This document shows positions 1 to 5,557 of a stretch of 7,380 bases of DNA, piece after piece. Each line of letters starts with the position of its first letter. The first letter of the stretch is position 1. The notes below the pieces were generated by a model. It was not told where the DNA came from, searched no databases, and saw only the letters and a list, made by a program, of their open reading frames with translations. The translations under genes were made by a program, and so were the position numbers. Source of the DNA: Thermodesulfobacteriaceae bacterium (GTDB taxonomy: Bacteria; Desulfobacterota; Dissulfuribacteria; Dissulfuribacterales; UBA3076); assembly GCA_012961845.1 (NCBI GenBank), contig DTYO01000076.1, forward strand, positions 1-7,380, given 5' to 3'.

Positions 1-5
1 CTCAC

Positions 6-77
6 TTACATTGACACAGAAGGTAGTTCTTCAAATTTCATTATCCGGATCTCCTGTAACACTTCCGTCCGTCTCAT
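6..77 (-). pseudogene. Truncated transposase, first 23 codons only
   Basis: An ATG at 77-75 is preceded by AGGAGGTG (91-84, minus strand) at six-base spacing, a near-perfect Shine-Dalgarno match, so this was a real translation start. The peptide is MRRTEVLQEIRIMKFEELPSVSM, then TAA at 8-6. The first 17 or so residues (EVLQEIRxMKFEE) resemble, from memory, the N-termini of DDE transposases whose next part is a helix-turn-helix. Here nothing like that follows, so the gene is cut or rearranged near codon 17. The position at an IS-like end with subterminal repeats supports the reading. It cannot encode an active transposase. Too little remains to name the family securely. Confidence 0.5.
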
Positions 78-105
78 AGGAAACACCTCCTGGTATCCCA
101 ATTCG

Positions 106-148
106 ACCGGACAAACCATGTGCTAAATAACCGGACAATTTATGTGCT
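106..148. repeat. Two subterminal direct repeats of the IS end
   Basis: ACCGGACAAACCATGTGCT (106-124) and ACCGGACAATTTATGTGCT (130-148) differ in three central bases and are spaced by 24 bases. Multiple such repeats just inside the tip are typical of transposase binding sites in IS ends. That function is inferred from position only. Confidence 0.6.
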
Positions 149-170
149 CGCGACACTCGCGACACATGCA

Positions 171-212
171 TTGACATTGCAACCGGTGGCCTGTAAATTG
201 GTCGCTTATAAT
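171..212 (+). promoter_or_regulatory. Candidate promoter for the first tatA gene
   Basis: A perfect -35 hexamer TTGACA (171-176) lies just outside the IS end. At 17-base spacing there is a weak -10 (TAAATT, 194-199). A perfect TATAAT is at 207-212, but it is 30 bases from TTGACA and has no good -35 of its own. Either could start the tatA transcript; which one is used is not decidable from sequence. The short hairpin CTGCT-TCACC-AGCAG (213-227) follows. Confidence 0.35.
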
Positions 213-258
213 CTGCTTCACCAGCAGATCGACACTGTTCAGCAAGGGAGCAAAAGGG

Positions 259-465
259 ATGTTCGGGTTGGGGATGCCTGAGTTACTGATAATTCTAGTC
301 ATCATTCTGATCGTTTTCGGGGCCGGCAAACTCCCGAAAATTGGAGAAGGACTGGGCAAGGGAATCAGTAACTTCAAGAAATCTATCAAGGAGAGCGAAC
401 AGCTTGAGGAAGGAGACGAAAAAGATCAAAAATCTGAAACGTCATCCACTGGTAACAATTCCTGA
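259..465 (+). CDS. tatA: Sec-independent (twin-arginine) translocase protein TatA, copy 1
   Basis: This is a 68-residue TatA-family protein, the inner-membrane component that oligomerises with TatC to let folded, twin-arginine-signal proteins cross the membrane. It has the classic layout: a very short N-terminus, one hydrophobic segment (about 7-21), the F20-G21 hinge with K24-L25-P26, a glycine-rich amphipathic helix (about 27-45) and a charged tail rich in E, K and S. Residue 8 is Glu, as in TatB-type proteins and many bifunctional TatA proteins. The ATG is preceded by AAGGGAG (244-250) at eight-base spacing. It is the first gene of the plus-strand run, 56 bases before resB. A close paralogue lies at 2811, and no tatC is seen. 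TatA versus TatB cannot be settled from sequence, but the basic GKLPKIGEGLGKG stretch favours TatA. Confidence 0.9.
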   Translation: MFGLGMPELLIILVIILIVFGAGKLPKIGEGLGKGISNFKKSIKESEQLEEGDEKDQKSETSSTGNNS

Positions 466-521
466 AAACGGTTCTGGTTCCGCAGCACTGACGGACTGGT
501 TCCTGACTCGATACAAACCTT

Positions 522-1865
522 ATGAAACCATCCTCATCTAAAAATACAAACCCGGTCTGGGCTTTCTTTTCTTCGGTACGTCTTGCGGTTTTCCTGTTGA
601 TCACCCTGGCAGTCACATCCATAGCAGGGACCATCATCCCCCAGGGCCAGCCTCTGGACTTTTACAAGGATCAGTTCAGCCATACTTTTTTTCAGATCAT
701 AAGGGTCCTTCAGCTCAACGACATGTACCACGCCTGGTGGTATCTCGGTCTTCTGGGTCTATTCAGTCTGAATCTCATTGTCTGCACCGTGAAACGCCTT
801 CCCTTCACCCTCAGACTTTTGAGAAAGGACAATCTTTCCCTGACTTCCCACCGCCTCCGGAAGATGCCGTTCAGGCACGAGTGGAAAACCAGGGGCAAAG
901 TAGATGCCTCTGCCATCAAGCCGCTCCTGGAGGCAGGTAAAACAAGACTCCCAGAGAGCCAAGTCGACGGAGGCAGGCTGTTTCTTGCCGAAAAGGGCAA
1001 ATGGAGTCACTGGGGGCTCTATATCCTTCACAGCAGTATCCTGGTGATCTTCGCAGGCGCCCTGACAGGATCATTTGCAGGATTCAAGGGCAACATCATG
1101 CTCTTGGAAGGTGAAAGCACCGATCATATCGTGGATGCCTCACGCAGCAAACAGATTCCCTTGGGTTTTTCCATACGGTGTGACAAGTTCAGTGTATCTT
1201 TCTACGACACAGGTGCGCCCAGGGAATTCAAATCGGATCTTGCAGTCCTTGAGGGAGGGAACGAGGTCCTTAAGAAATCCATAGTGGTCAACGATCCACT
1301 GGAATACAAGGGGATCAGCTTCTACCAGTCCAGCTATCAGGCTGTTCCACAGGTCACCGTGCGTTTCCACAGGAAGGATGGAACCAGAGAAGACATAGTT
1401 CTGTCTGCCTTTCAGAGAATCTCCTGGCCCGCAGCCCGGCTGACCCTCGGCCTGATGCAGTATCTGCCCAGCTTCAACGGTGTTCCGGCAGCCAGGATCT
1501 GGCTGGCCGACTCAGAAGGAAAAACAAGGGCCTTGTGGCTGCTCAAGGGCAACGAAAAGATCTATACCCAGGACGACGAGCAGTTCAGTATTTCTCTCAT
1601 AGGTGCCAGCCAGAGCTATATGACTGGACTTCAGGTGAAAAAGGACCCTGGTGTGTGGATAGTCTGGCTCGGTTGCACTCTTCTCATTTTCGGTTTTGGA
1701 ATAGTATTCTGGGTGCCTCACCAGACGAAATGGCTATGGATAGGCGAAAAAGACGGTAATACGATTGTCATTCTGGCCGGCCAGACCAACAAGAATAAGA
1801 TTCATTTTGAAAAAGAATTCCATAAAACCGAACAAGCCATAGAATCAGTCCTGGGAGTGAAGTGA
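522..1865 (+). CDS. resB: Cytochrome c biogenesis protein ResB (Ccs1)
   Basis: ResB/Ccs1 is the partner of CcsA in System II cytochrome c maturation, where the pair carries haem across the membrane and holds it for attachment to CXXCH apocytochromes. At 447 residues it is a usual bacterial length. Four hydrophobic segments are visible at about 19-38, 71-90, 164-184 and 378-397, with a large hydrophilic domain between the third and fourth. Family-typical stretches are WAFFSSVRLAVFLL near the start, NDPLEYKGISFYQSSY (257-272) and KKDPGVWIVWLG before the last membrane helix. His170 lies in the third membrane segment; whether it is a haem ligand is not known from sequence. No Shine-Dalgarno sequence precedes the ATG, and an in-frame TGA at 504-506 leaves no upstream start, so initiation may be weak. 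The stop codon shares one base with the ccsA start, which indicates translational coupling. Confidence 0.95.
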   Translation: MKPSSSKNTNPVWAFFSSVRLAVFLLITLAVTSIAGTIIPQGQPLDFYKDQFSHTFFQIIRVLQLNDMYHAWWYLGLLGLFSLNLIVCTVKRLPFTLRLLRKDNLSLTSHRLRKMPFRHEWKTRGKVDASAIKPLLEAGKTRLPESQVDGGRLFLAEKGKWSHWGLYILHSSILVIFAGALTGSFAGFKGNIMLLEGESTDHIVDASRSKQIPLGFSIRCDKFSVSFYDTGAPREFKSDLAVLEGGNEVLKKSIVVNDPLEYKGISFYQSSYQAVPQVTVRFHRKDGTREDIVLSAFQRISWPAARLTLGLMQYLPSFNGVPAARIWLADSEGKTRALWLLKGNEKIYTQDDEQFSISLIGASQSYMTGLQVKKDPGVWIVWLGCTLLIFGFGIVFWVPHQTKWLWIGEKDGNTIVILAGQTNKNKIHFEKEFHKTEQAIESVLGVK

Positions 1866-2707
1866 TGACTTTTTCCAGCTCTTATCTCTTAAGTTTGGTC
1901 ACTTTTGTATATCTGGGTGCCGCGGCCCTTTATCTCATTCACTGGGTTTTCCGTGTTCAGAAAGTAGGCCTGCTCGCCACCCTAGCTACTTACGCAGGAT
2001 TCGCCATACAGACCTCAGGCATAGCACTCAGATGGATCGAATCCCACCGCATGGGTTATGGTCACGCTCCGCTCTCCAACCTCTACGAATCTCTCGTATT
2101 TTTTTCCTGGGTCACGGTGCTGGTCTATCTGTTCATCGAGTGGAAAATCAGGCGCAGGGAAATAGGAGCATTTGCCGCACCATTTGCAACATTTTCCATG
2201 GCATATGCCTCCTTCGGCACCGAAGACAAGATTCAGCCGCTCATTCCAGCCCTTCAAAGCAACTGGCTAATCGCCCATGTGGTTACATGTTTCCTTGGCT
2301 ATGCATCCTTTGCTATTGCCTGCGGACTCGGAATCATGTACCTCTTGAAAAAGGACGATTCACGCGGTGGGCAGGGCATCCTCGGAGGCCTGCCGGAAAA
2401 GAAACTCCTGGATGAGCTGGTGCACCAGACCATCATCTTCGGCTTTCTGTGGCTCAGCATAGGCATAATAACCGGAGCCGTATGGGCCAATGAGGCATGG
2501 GGTACCTACTGGAGCTGGGATCCCAAGGAAACCTGGTCACTCATCACGTGGTTCGTATATGCAACTGCCCTCCATGCCCGGTTTGTCAGAGGCTGGGCAG
2601 GGCGAAAGATCGCATTTCTGTCAATAATCGGATTTGTTTCAGTAATATTTACATATTTTGGAGTTAATTTTCTGCTCTCCGGGCTGCACAGTTATGGCTC
2701 ACAGTAG
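1865..2707 (+). CDS. ccsA: Cytochrome c biogenesis protein CcsA (haem-handling WWD protein)
   Basis: CcsA (also called CcsB or ResC) is a polytopic inner-membrane protein of the haem-handling superfamily that forms the System II cytochrome c synthase with ResB. The tryptophan-rich WWD motif is clear: WGTYWSWDPKETWSLITW at about residues 212-229, facing the periplasm in known family members. Family-type histidines are present in NWLIAHV (His138), ELVHQ (His187), ALHAR (His237) and LSGLHSY (His274). About eight hydrophobic segments are seen. I chose ATG at 1865, giving 280 residues, because GGGAG (1853-1857) lies seven bases upstream and the resB TGA overlaps it as TGATG. A GTG one codon earlier (1862) is the alternative. 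The TAG stop sits exactly at the edge of a small inverted-repeat element. The order resB-ccsA is the standard operon. Confidence 0.95.
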   Translation: MTFSSSYLLSLVTFVYLGAAALYLIHWVFRVQKVGLLATLATYAGFAIQTSGIALRWIESHRMGYGHAPLSNLYESLVFFSWVTVLVYLFIEWKIRRREIGAFAAPFATFSMAYASFGTEDKIQPLIPALQSNWLIAHVVTCFLGYASFAIACGLGIMYLLKKDDSRGGQGILGGLPEKKLLDELVHQTIIFGFLWLSIGIITGAVWANEAWGTYWSWDPKETWSLITWFVYATALHARFVRGWAGRKIAFLSIIGFVSVIFTYFGVNFLLSGLHSYGSQ

Positions 2708-2772
2708 GGCACCACTGAAAATCAGGAATTTTGTTCCGTAATGGGACAAAAGACCATTTTTCAGAGGCACCC
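2707..2772 (+). mobile_element. 66-bp MITE-like inverted-repeat element
   Basis: Left end GGGCACCACTGAAAAT (2707-2722) and right end ATTTTTCAGAGGCACCC (2756-2772) are imperfect inverted repeats. Between them TTTTGTTCC (2729-2737) and GGGACAAAA (2743-2751) pair across the loop GTAAT, so the whole 66 bp can fold into one long hairpin. The flanks are AGTA and GGTA, a possible 4-bp target duplication with one mismatch. It shares AATCAGGAATTT and the ATTTTT(A)CAGAGGC-CCC end with the element at 5558-5698 read on the minus strand, so the two are one family. It has no coding capacity. The first G completes the ccsA TAG stop. As RNA, the hairpin followed by TTTTT (2757-2761) could also reduce read-through from ccsA into the second tatA. 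Confidence 0.65.
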
Positions 2773-2798
2773 GGTAAACAGTAACATGTTGAATTACC

Positions 2799-2804
2799 AG
2801 GAGG
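2799..2804 (+). promoter_or_regulatory. Ribosome binding site of the second tatA gene
   Basis: AGGAGG lies six bases before the ATG at 2811. It is the strongest Shine-Dalgarno match of the plus-strand genes here, contrasting with resB and the nucleotidyltransferase gene, which have none visible. It lies 26 bases downstream of the MITE-like element. Confidence 0.8.
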
Positions 2805-2810
2805 CTTTCC

Positions 2811-3032
2811 ATGTTTGGTCTCGGCACACAGGAACTGATCATAATTCTACTCATTGCCTTTTTTGTCTTTGGAGGCAAAAAGCTGCCTGAAATCGGTGCC
2901 GGCCTGGGGAAAGGCCTAAGGGCGTTTAAATCCGGTCTGTCGGACTTGGAGTCAGAAAAAAACCACGAAAAGTCAGCCATAGATGTGGATGAAAAAGGCC
3001 GGGAAACTGCGGCCAGCCATAATCAGAAGTAA
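2811..3032 (+). CDS. tatA: Sec-independent (twin-arginine) translocase protein TatA, copy 2
   Basis: This is a second TatA-family protein, of 73 residues, clearly paralogous to the one at 259: both start MFGLG, carry Glu8, and share the F20-G21 hinge, K-L-P at 24-26 and an IG.GLGKG amphipathic helix. The membrane segment is about residues 9-21. The tail (about 48-73) is charged and divergent from copy 1. It should act in the inner membrane with TatC in exporting folded proteins. A strong Shine-Dalgarno sequence sets the start. It follows ccsA by 103 bases, part of which is the 66-bp inverted-repeat element. Two TatA-type proteins may divide TatA and TatB roles, or one may be redundant; the sequence does not decide this. 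No tatC is in the window. Confidence 0.9.
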   Translation: MFGLGTQELIIILLIAFFVFGGKKLPEIGAGLGKGLRAFKSGLSDLESEKNHEKSAIDVDEKGRETAASHNQK

Positions 3033-3095
3033 AAACGTGACTCGACGCAGGGCGATCTACCAGAATACTTGATGACTCCAGGGGCATGCAGACAC

Positions 3096-3115
3096 AGGGC
3101 CGAGGGCGTGCCCGG
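3096..3115 (+). other. GC-rich hairpin in the tatA-nucleotidyltransferase gap
   Basis: GGG-CGTG-CCC, extended by GCC/GGC across a small GA bulge, forms a short GC-rich hairpin near the middle of the 111-base gap. What follows is AGCAATTAATT, with no proper T-run, so it is at best a weak transcription stop or a fold in the leader of the next gene. I see no clear promoter in this gap. Confidence 0.25.
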
Positions 3116-3143
3116 CAGCAATTAATTCCGTAAATTATCCGTC

Positions 3144-4055
3144 ATGCAGGCCATGATCCTCGCAGCAGGCCTTGGGACACGCCTGAGGCCCCTCACCCAT
3201 CACCTGCCCAAACCGCTGTTTCCTGTATTGAATACCCCTTCCATTTTCAGGATCGTCCGCCAACTTGAACAGGCCGGCTTTACGAAAATCGTGGTCAACT
3301 GCTTCCACCTTGCCCGGACATTGCTACATGCAGTCGAGTCCTATGAAGGCACTGCGGACCTTGTGGCACTGGAGGAACCTATCCTCCTGGGTACCGGCGG
3401 CGCCCTGGGAAATGCTTCCGGTGAATTCTCCGGTTCAGAGCCGGTACTGGTCATAAACGGAGACATTGTAACAGACCTCAATCCCGCCCTGCTGCTGGAA
3501 ACTCATTCGGCAGGACAGGCAGAAGCGACCCTCTTTTGCCACAAGCGGGAGCCTTGGAACAATGTAGAAATCCGCCACGGCAGGATCATAGGATTCGGCG
3601 TCCGCGGCCCTGATGCCGTTGCCTTTACCGGTATTTCAGTTCTTGGACCGGCATTCATGAAAACGCTGCCGGAAGACAGGCCCATTTCCCTGATTGAATC
3701 ACTTACGGACGTTATAAAAAACAACGGCATAATCGGCTGCTGCATGGCCTCTGATCTGGTTGAGGAATACATCTGGGAAGACATAGGAACGCCACGGGGA
3801 TACCTAGCAGCACATGCCGGACTGATGCGCGGCATGGAACAGAAGTGCATGATGGGATCAGGAGGCAGGATTCACGGCAGCCTTGTCTGGGAAGAATGGG
3901 CGGTCATTGGAAACAGGGTCCGTATCGGTAAAGGAGTCCGACTCAGGCGCAGCGTGATCTGGGATGGCAGTGAAGTCACTCCAGGCCTTGAACTCGAAGA
4001 CTGCATCTATACCCCTTACGGGGCGCTCATGCCGGACCGTTCCACAATTCCGTAG
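3144..4055 (+). CDS. Sugar-1-phosphate nucleotidyltransferase family protein
   Basis: This is an NTP-transferase of the GT-A fold that joins an NTP and a sugar 1-phosphate to give an NDP-sugar and pyrophosphate in the cytoplasm. Visible signatures: AGLGTRLRPLT (8-18) for the nucleotide phosphates, K23-P24, LGTGGAL (82-88), NGD (105-107) with the likely metal-binding Asp107, FTGISVL (161-167) and WEDIGTPRGYL (211-221) with a second acidic position at Asp213. The C-terminal 50 or so residues (IGNRVRIGKGVRLRRSVIW) look like a few hexapeptide-repeat turns of a left-handed beta helix. Relatives include mannose-1-phosphate guanylyltransferases, MurNAc-1-phosphate uridylyltransferase (MurU) and heptose nucleotidyltransferases; I cannot choose between them. 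There is no AmgK-like kinase partner nearby. The start is fixed by an in-frame TAA at 3123-3125, yet no Shine-Dalgarno sequence is visible. It is convergent with lpxC. Confidence 0.85.
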   Translation: MQAMILAAGLGTRLRPLTHHLPKPLFPVLNTPSIFRIVRQLEQAGFTKIVVNCFHLARTLLHAVESYEGTADLVALEEPILLGTGGALGNASGEFSGSEPVLVINGDIVTDLNPALLLETHSAGQAEATLFCHKREPWNNVEIRHGRIIGFGVRGPDAVAFTGISVLGPAFMKTLPEDRPISLIESLTDVIKNNGIIGCCMASDLVEEYIWEDIGTPRGYLAAHAGLMRGMEQKCMMGSGGRIHGSLVWEEWAVIGNRVRIGKGVRLRRSVIWDGSEVTPGLELEDCIYTPYGALMPDRSTIP

Positions 4056-4077
4056 TATCTTGTCCGGAAACTTTTTT
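4032..4077 (+). terminator. Weak candidate terminator of the nucleotidyltransferase gene
   Basis: CCGGAC (4032-4037) and GTCCGG (4062-4067) can pair across a 24-base loop containing the stop codon, and TTTTTT (4072-4077) follows four bases later. The large loop and the gap before the T-run make it a weak candidate. Confidence 0.25.
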
Positions 4078-4114
4078 AGATGCCCATCTATGGACACTCT
4101 CTGAACCTGGCCAC

Positions 4115-4160
4115 AAAAAAAACCCTCCCGCATACAGACTTTCTCTCCGTGCAGGAGGGT
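4115..4160 (-). terminator. Intrinsic terminator of lpxC
   Basis: On the minus strand ACCCTCC (4160-4154) pairs with GGAGGGT (4128-4122), and after one mismatch four more pairs (4152-4149 with 4133-4130) extend the stem. A run of eight T (4122-4115), whose first T closes the stem, follows. It starts 35 bases past the lpxC stop. The plus strand has no T-run after the same stem, so it is directional and protects the convergent plus-strand genes from lpxC transcripts. Confidence 0.85.
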
Positions 4161-4194
4161 ACCTCCTTGATATAAGCGGACACTGTAAATGGAA

Positions 4195-5124
4195 TCAGGC
4201 ATTGACTGCCGCAGGCATGACCCTCCTTTCATGACTGCCGCCCCATGCCGGTACACGCCATGTCCCCGTACTTTCGACCACCTCCCAAGCGTATGGCCGG
4301 CTGAGTAGTTCCTGAACCAGCAGATGATGCAGGAAATGTCCGCTTTTAAATGCCTTGACCCTGCCCAGGACAGGAGCCCCCAGCAGATAGAGATCCCCTA
4401 TGAGATCCAGGACCTTGTGACGCACAAACTCGTCTGAAAAACGCAGACCGCCGTCATTTACCACGTCTGTATCCCCGATCACCACAGCATTATCCAAGGA
4501 TCCGCCCAGAGCAAGTCCATTTTTCTTCAACATTTCCACTTCCTTGAGAAACCCAAACGTCCGGGCCCTGCCTATCCGCCGAGAGAACATCCGGGGGGTC
4601 ACCTTGCTGCTGAAGCGCTGCCTGGCAATCAGGGGATGATCAAATTCTATTTCAAAAGATACATGGAAGCGGTTGTCCGGCTGGATGGCCAGAGACTTGC
4701 CGTCCCTGGAAACAGAGACAGGTTCCAGTATCTTGACATACTTCCTGGAACTGTTCTGTTTTTGCCTGCCCGCATTTTCAAGGAGCCTCAAAAACGGAGC
4801 TGCGCTGCCATCCATTGCAGGAACTTCCGGTCCGTGGACATCTATGAGCGCATTATCTATTCCAGCCCCGAAAAGAGCCGCCATGAGGTGCTCTATAGTG
4901 GCAATAGTACCATTCTCTGTACCGATCGTGGTGGCAAACCGGGTATCAACCACATGTTTTGCTTCTGCAGGAATCAACCGAGTAGGATTGATATCTGAAC
5001 GTACGAAACAGATACCTGAATCTGCAGGTGCCGGGCTTATGGTAAGCGAAATCTCTTTTCCGCTGTGGAGCCCTATTCCCACTGCTCTCACAGGTTTCTT
5101 GACTGTATGCTGATAATGATCCAC
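4195..5124 (-). CDS. lpxC: UDP-3-O-acyl-N-acetylglucosamine deacetylase LpxC
   Basis: LpxC removes the acetyl group from UDP-3-O-acyl-GlcNAc, the committed zinc-dependent step of lipid A synthesis in the cytoplasm. The chosen start gives 309 residues, close to the usual 300-310. Motifs: VGIGLHSGK near the N-terminus, E78-H79 in TIEHLMAAL, ARTFGFL with Thr189, and RHKVLDLIGDLYLLG with His236 and Asp240, followed by KSGH with His263. H79, H236 and D240 are the expected zinc ligands; E78 and H263 are the expected acid-base residues. I chose GTG at 5124 because GAGGAG (5138-5133) lies eight bases before it, and E78/H79 then fall at the numbers known for the E. coli enzyme. An in-frame ATG at 5151 has no ribosome binding site. 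It is transcribed alone, with a long leader upstream and a strong terminator downstream. Confidence 0.95.
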   Translation of the reverse strand: MDHYQHTVKKPVRAVGIGLHSGKEISLTISPAPADSGICFVRSDINPTRLIPAEAKHVVDTRFATTIGTENGTIATIEHLMAALFGAGIDNALIDVHGPEVPAMDGSAAPFLRLLENAGRQKQNSSRKYVKILEPVSVSRDGKSLAIQPDNRFHVSFEIEFDHPLIARQRFSSKVTPRMFSRRIGRARTFGFLKEVEMLKKNGLALGGSLDNAVVIGDTDVVNDGGLRFSDEFVRHKVLDLIGDLYLLGAPVLGRVKAFKSGHFLHHLLVQELLSRPYAWEVVESTGTWRVPAWGGSHERRVMPAAVNA

Positions 5125-5132
5125 CCTTATTT

Positions 5133-5138
5133 CTCCTC
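5133..5138 (-). promoter_or_regulatory. Ribosome binding site deciding the lpxC start
   Basis: GAGGAG, read on the minus strand, is eight bases before GTG 5124. The alternative ATG at 5151 is preceded by GTGGGTCATTA, which has no usable Shine-Dalgarno sequence at the right distance. The protein alignment also fits the GTG start. Confidence 0.8.
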
Positions 5139-5199
5139 GAAAACGGGACATTAATGACCCACTATTCTCTCACCTATCTCGACCATAAAGATCGCTTTT

Positions 5200-5275
5200 G
5201 ATTTTATGCAATTAACATGCCCGTAGCGCATAAATATTTTTTCTAATATTTTCAGTATAATAAATATAAACAGAA
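5200..5275 (-). promoter_or_regulatory. AT-rich region, likely lpxC promoter
   Basis: On the minus strand this region runs through T- and A-rich blocks with a good -10-like TATACT (5259-5254). A second, weaker pair at its downstream edge is TTGCAT (5214-5209) with TTATGG 17 bases later. No good -35 accompanies TATACT. Position and composition suggest a promoter; the exact start site cannot be given. Confidence 0.35.
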
Positions 5276-5320
5276 AAGGCTTTTCCGCCGAAAGAGACTT
5301 TAATGGCCTCCAGCATTCCG

Positions 5321-5343
5321 AAAAGAGGGACAACTTTGTCCCT
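5321..5343 (-). terminator. Hairpin with short T-run upstream of lpxC
   Basis: On the minus strand AGGGACAA (5343-5336) and TTGTCCCT (5333-5326) are perfect inverted repeats around a two-base centre, so at least seven pairs with a tetraloop. CTTTTC follows. The stem is good and the T-run short. It could end a small RNA or an era read-through transcript, or act as an attenuator before lpxC. Confidence 0.4.
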
Positions 5344-5351
5344 GATAGGCT

Positions 5352-5398
5352 CTACGGCAGCGCATCTGCTTCGTTTCCGGCGGCCCGGCACACCGTAG
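5352..5398 (-). ncRNA. Candidate structured RNA, unassigned
   Basis: On the minus strand CTACGG (5398-5393) pairs with CCGTAG (5357-5352). The enclosed bases can form two further hairpins: CCGG-GCCG-CCGG (5388-5377) and GCAG-ATGCG-CTGC (5369-5357). The last overlaps the outer stem by one base. A terminator-like hairpin lies just downstream (5343-5321). I compared it by eye with SRP RNA (a partial GGAA...GAAGCAG likeness), 6S RNA, RNase P RNA and tmRNA, and none fits. It may be only GC-rich chance pairing. Confidence 0.2.
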
Positions 5399-5415
5399 GC
5401 ACAGGCACGGAACAC

Positions 5416-5451
5416 AAAAAAACACCGGGACCTGAGCCAGAGAGCCCCTGA
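5416..5451 (-). terminator. Weak candidate terminator downstream of era
   Basis: On the minus strand GGGGC pairs with GTCCC (one G-U pair) across a loop of about 12 bases. GGTG and seven T (5422-5416) follow. The T-run is convincing and the stem is weak. No better terminator is seen between era and lpxC. Confidence 0.25.
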
Positions 5452-5557
5452 TCCTGAAGCCGGATTCGGAAAAGCCGTCTTGCAAGACACTGCAACATGG
5501 GCGGGAGCCGGGATTTTCTGGAATGATGTCTACCCAGGGAGAGACCAGGATATTTCA

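Larger units (their letters stand above)
1..164 (-). mobile_element. Decayed end of an insertion sequence
   Basis: This stretch reads, on the minus strand, like the left end of an IS: a terminus beginning TGTCGCGAG, two copies of a subterminal repeat, a very strong ribosome binding site and a transposase start that soon breaks off. The repeat ACCGGACAA-NNN-ATGTGCT occurs at 106-124 and 130-148 (16 of 19 bases identical, 24-base period). The outermost nonamer CTCGCGACA is tandemly doubled at 147-155 and 156-164, so the exact end could be 155 or 164. Family assignment is uncertain. From memory the short protein start resembles DDE transposases filed as ISNCY/IS1202-like, and IS21-like is an alternative. 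Whether the rest of the element exists beyond position 1 cannot be seen. Confidence 0.55.
5152..5557 (-). other. Long gene-free stretch upstream of lpxC
   Basis: No convincing gene is found in these roughly 400 bases. Short open frames exist on both strands but lack family features and ribosome binding sites. The part at 5200-5275 is strikingly AT-rich. The part at 5320-5410 is GC-rich and full of short inverted repeats. The stretch upstream of it contains a T-run after a weak stem (minus strand, 5422-5416). It probably holds the era 3' end, the lpxC promoter and leader, and possibly a small RNA or a decayed gene. Confidence 0.6.

Noticed and set aside
474..503. Direct repeat CTGGTTCC twice, 22 bases apart, between tatA and resB
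   Set aside because: It is short, with no further symmetry or context, and could be chance.
4021..4085. A fourth MITE-like copy at the 3' end of the nucleotidyltransferase gene (GGGCGCTCATG ... TTTTTAGATGCCC)
   Set aside because: The ends match only with gaps, the flanks (TACG, ATCT) give no target duplication, the interior lacks the shared core, and the left end lies within a normal coding sequence.
4077..4090. Palindrome TAGATG-CC-CATCTA as a terminator or operator
   Set aside because: The T-run precedes rather than follows it on the plus strand, and on the minus strand it is followed by A's, so it is not a terminator. No regulator context supports an operator.
5357..5390. Signal recognition particle RNA, from the GGAA ... 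GAAGCAG likeness
   Set aside because: The strands on either side of the GGAA do not pair as in the SRP domain IV hairpin, and the conserved internal loop partner is absent.
5212..5490. A 92-codon minus-strand open frame upstream of lpxC
   Set aside because: It has no ribosome binding site, no recognisable family, runs through the AT-rich promoter-like region and has unusual Cys/Arg composition. A decayed gene is possible but unsupported.
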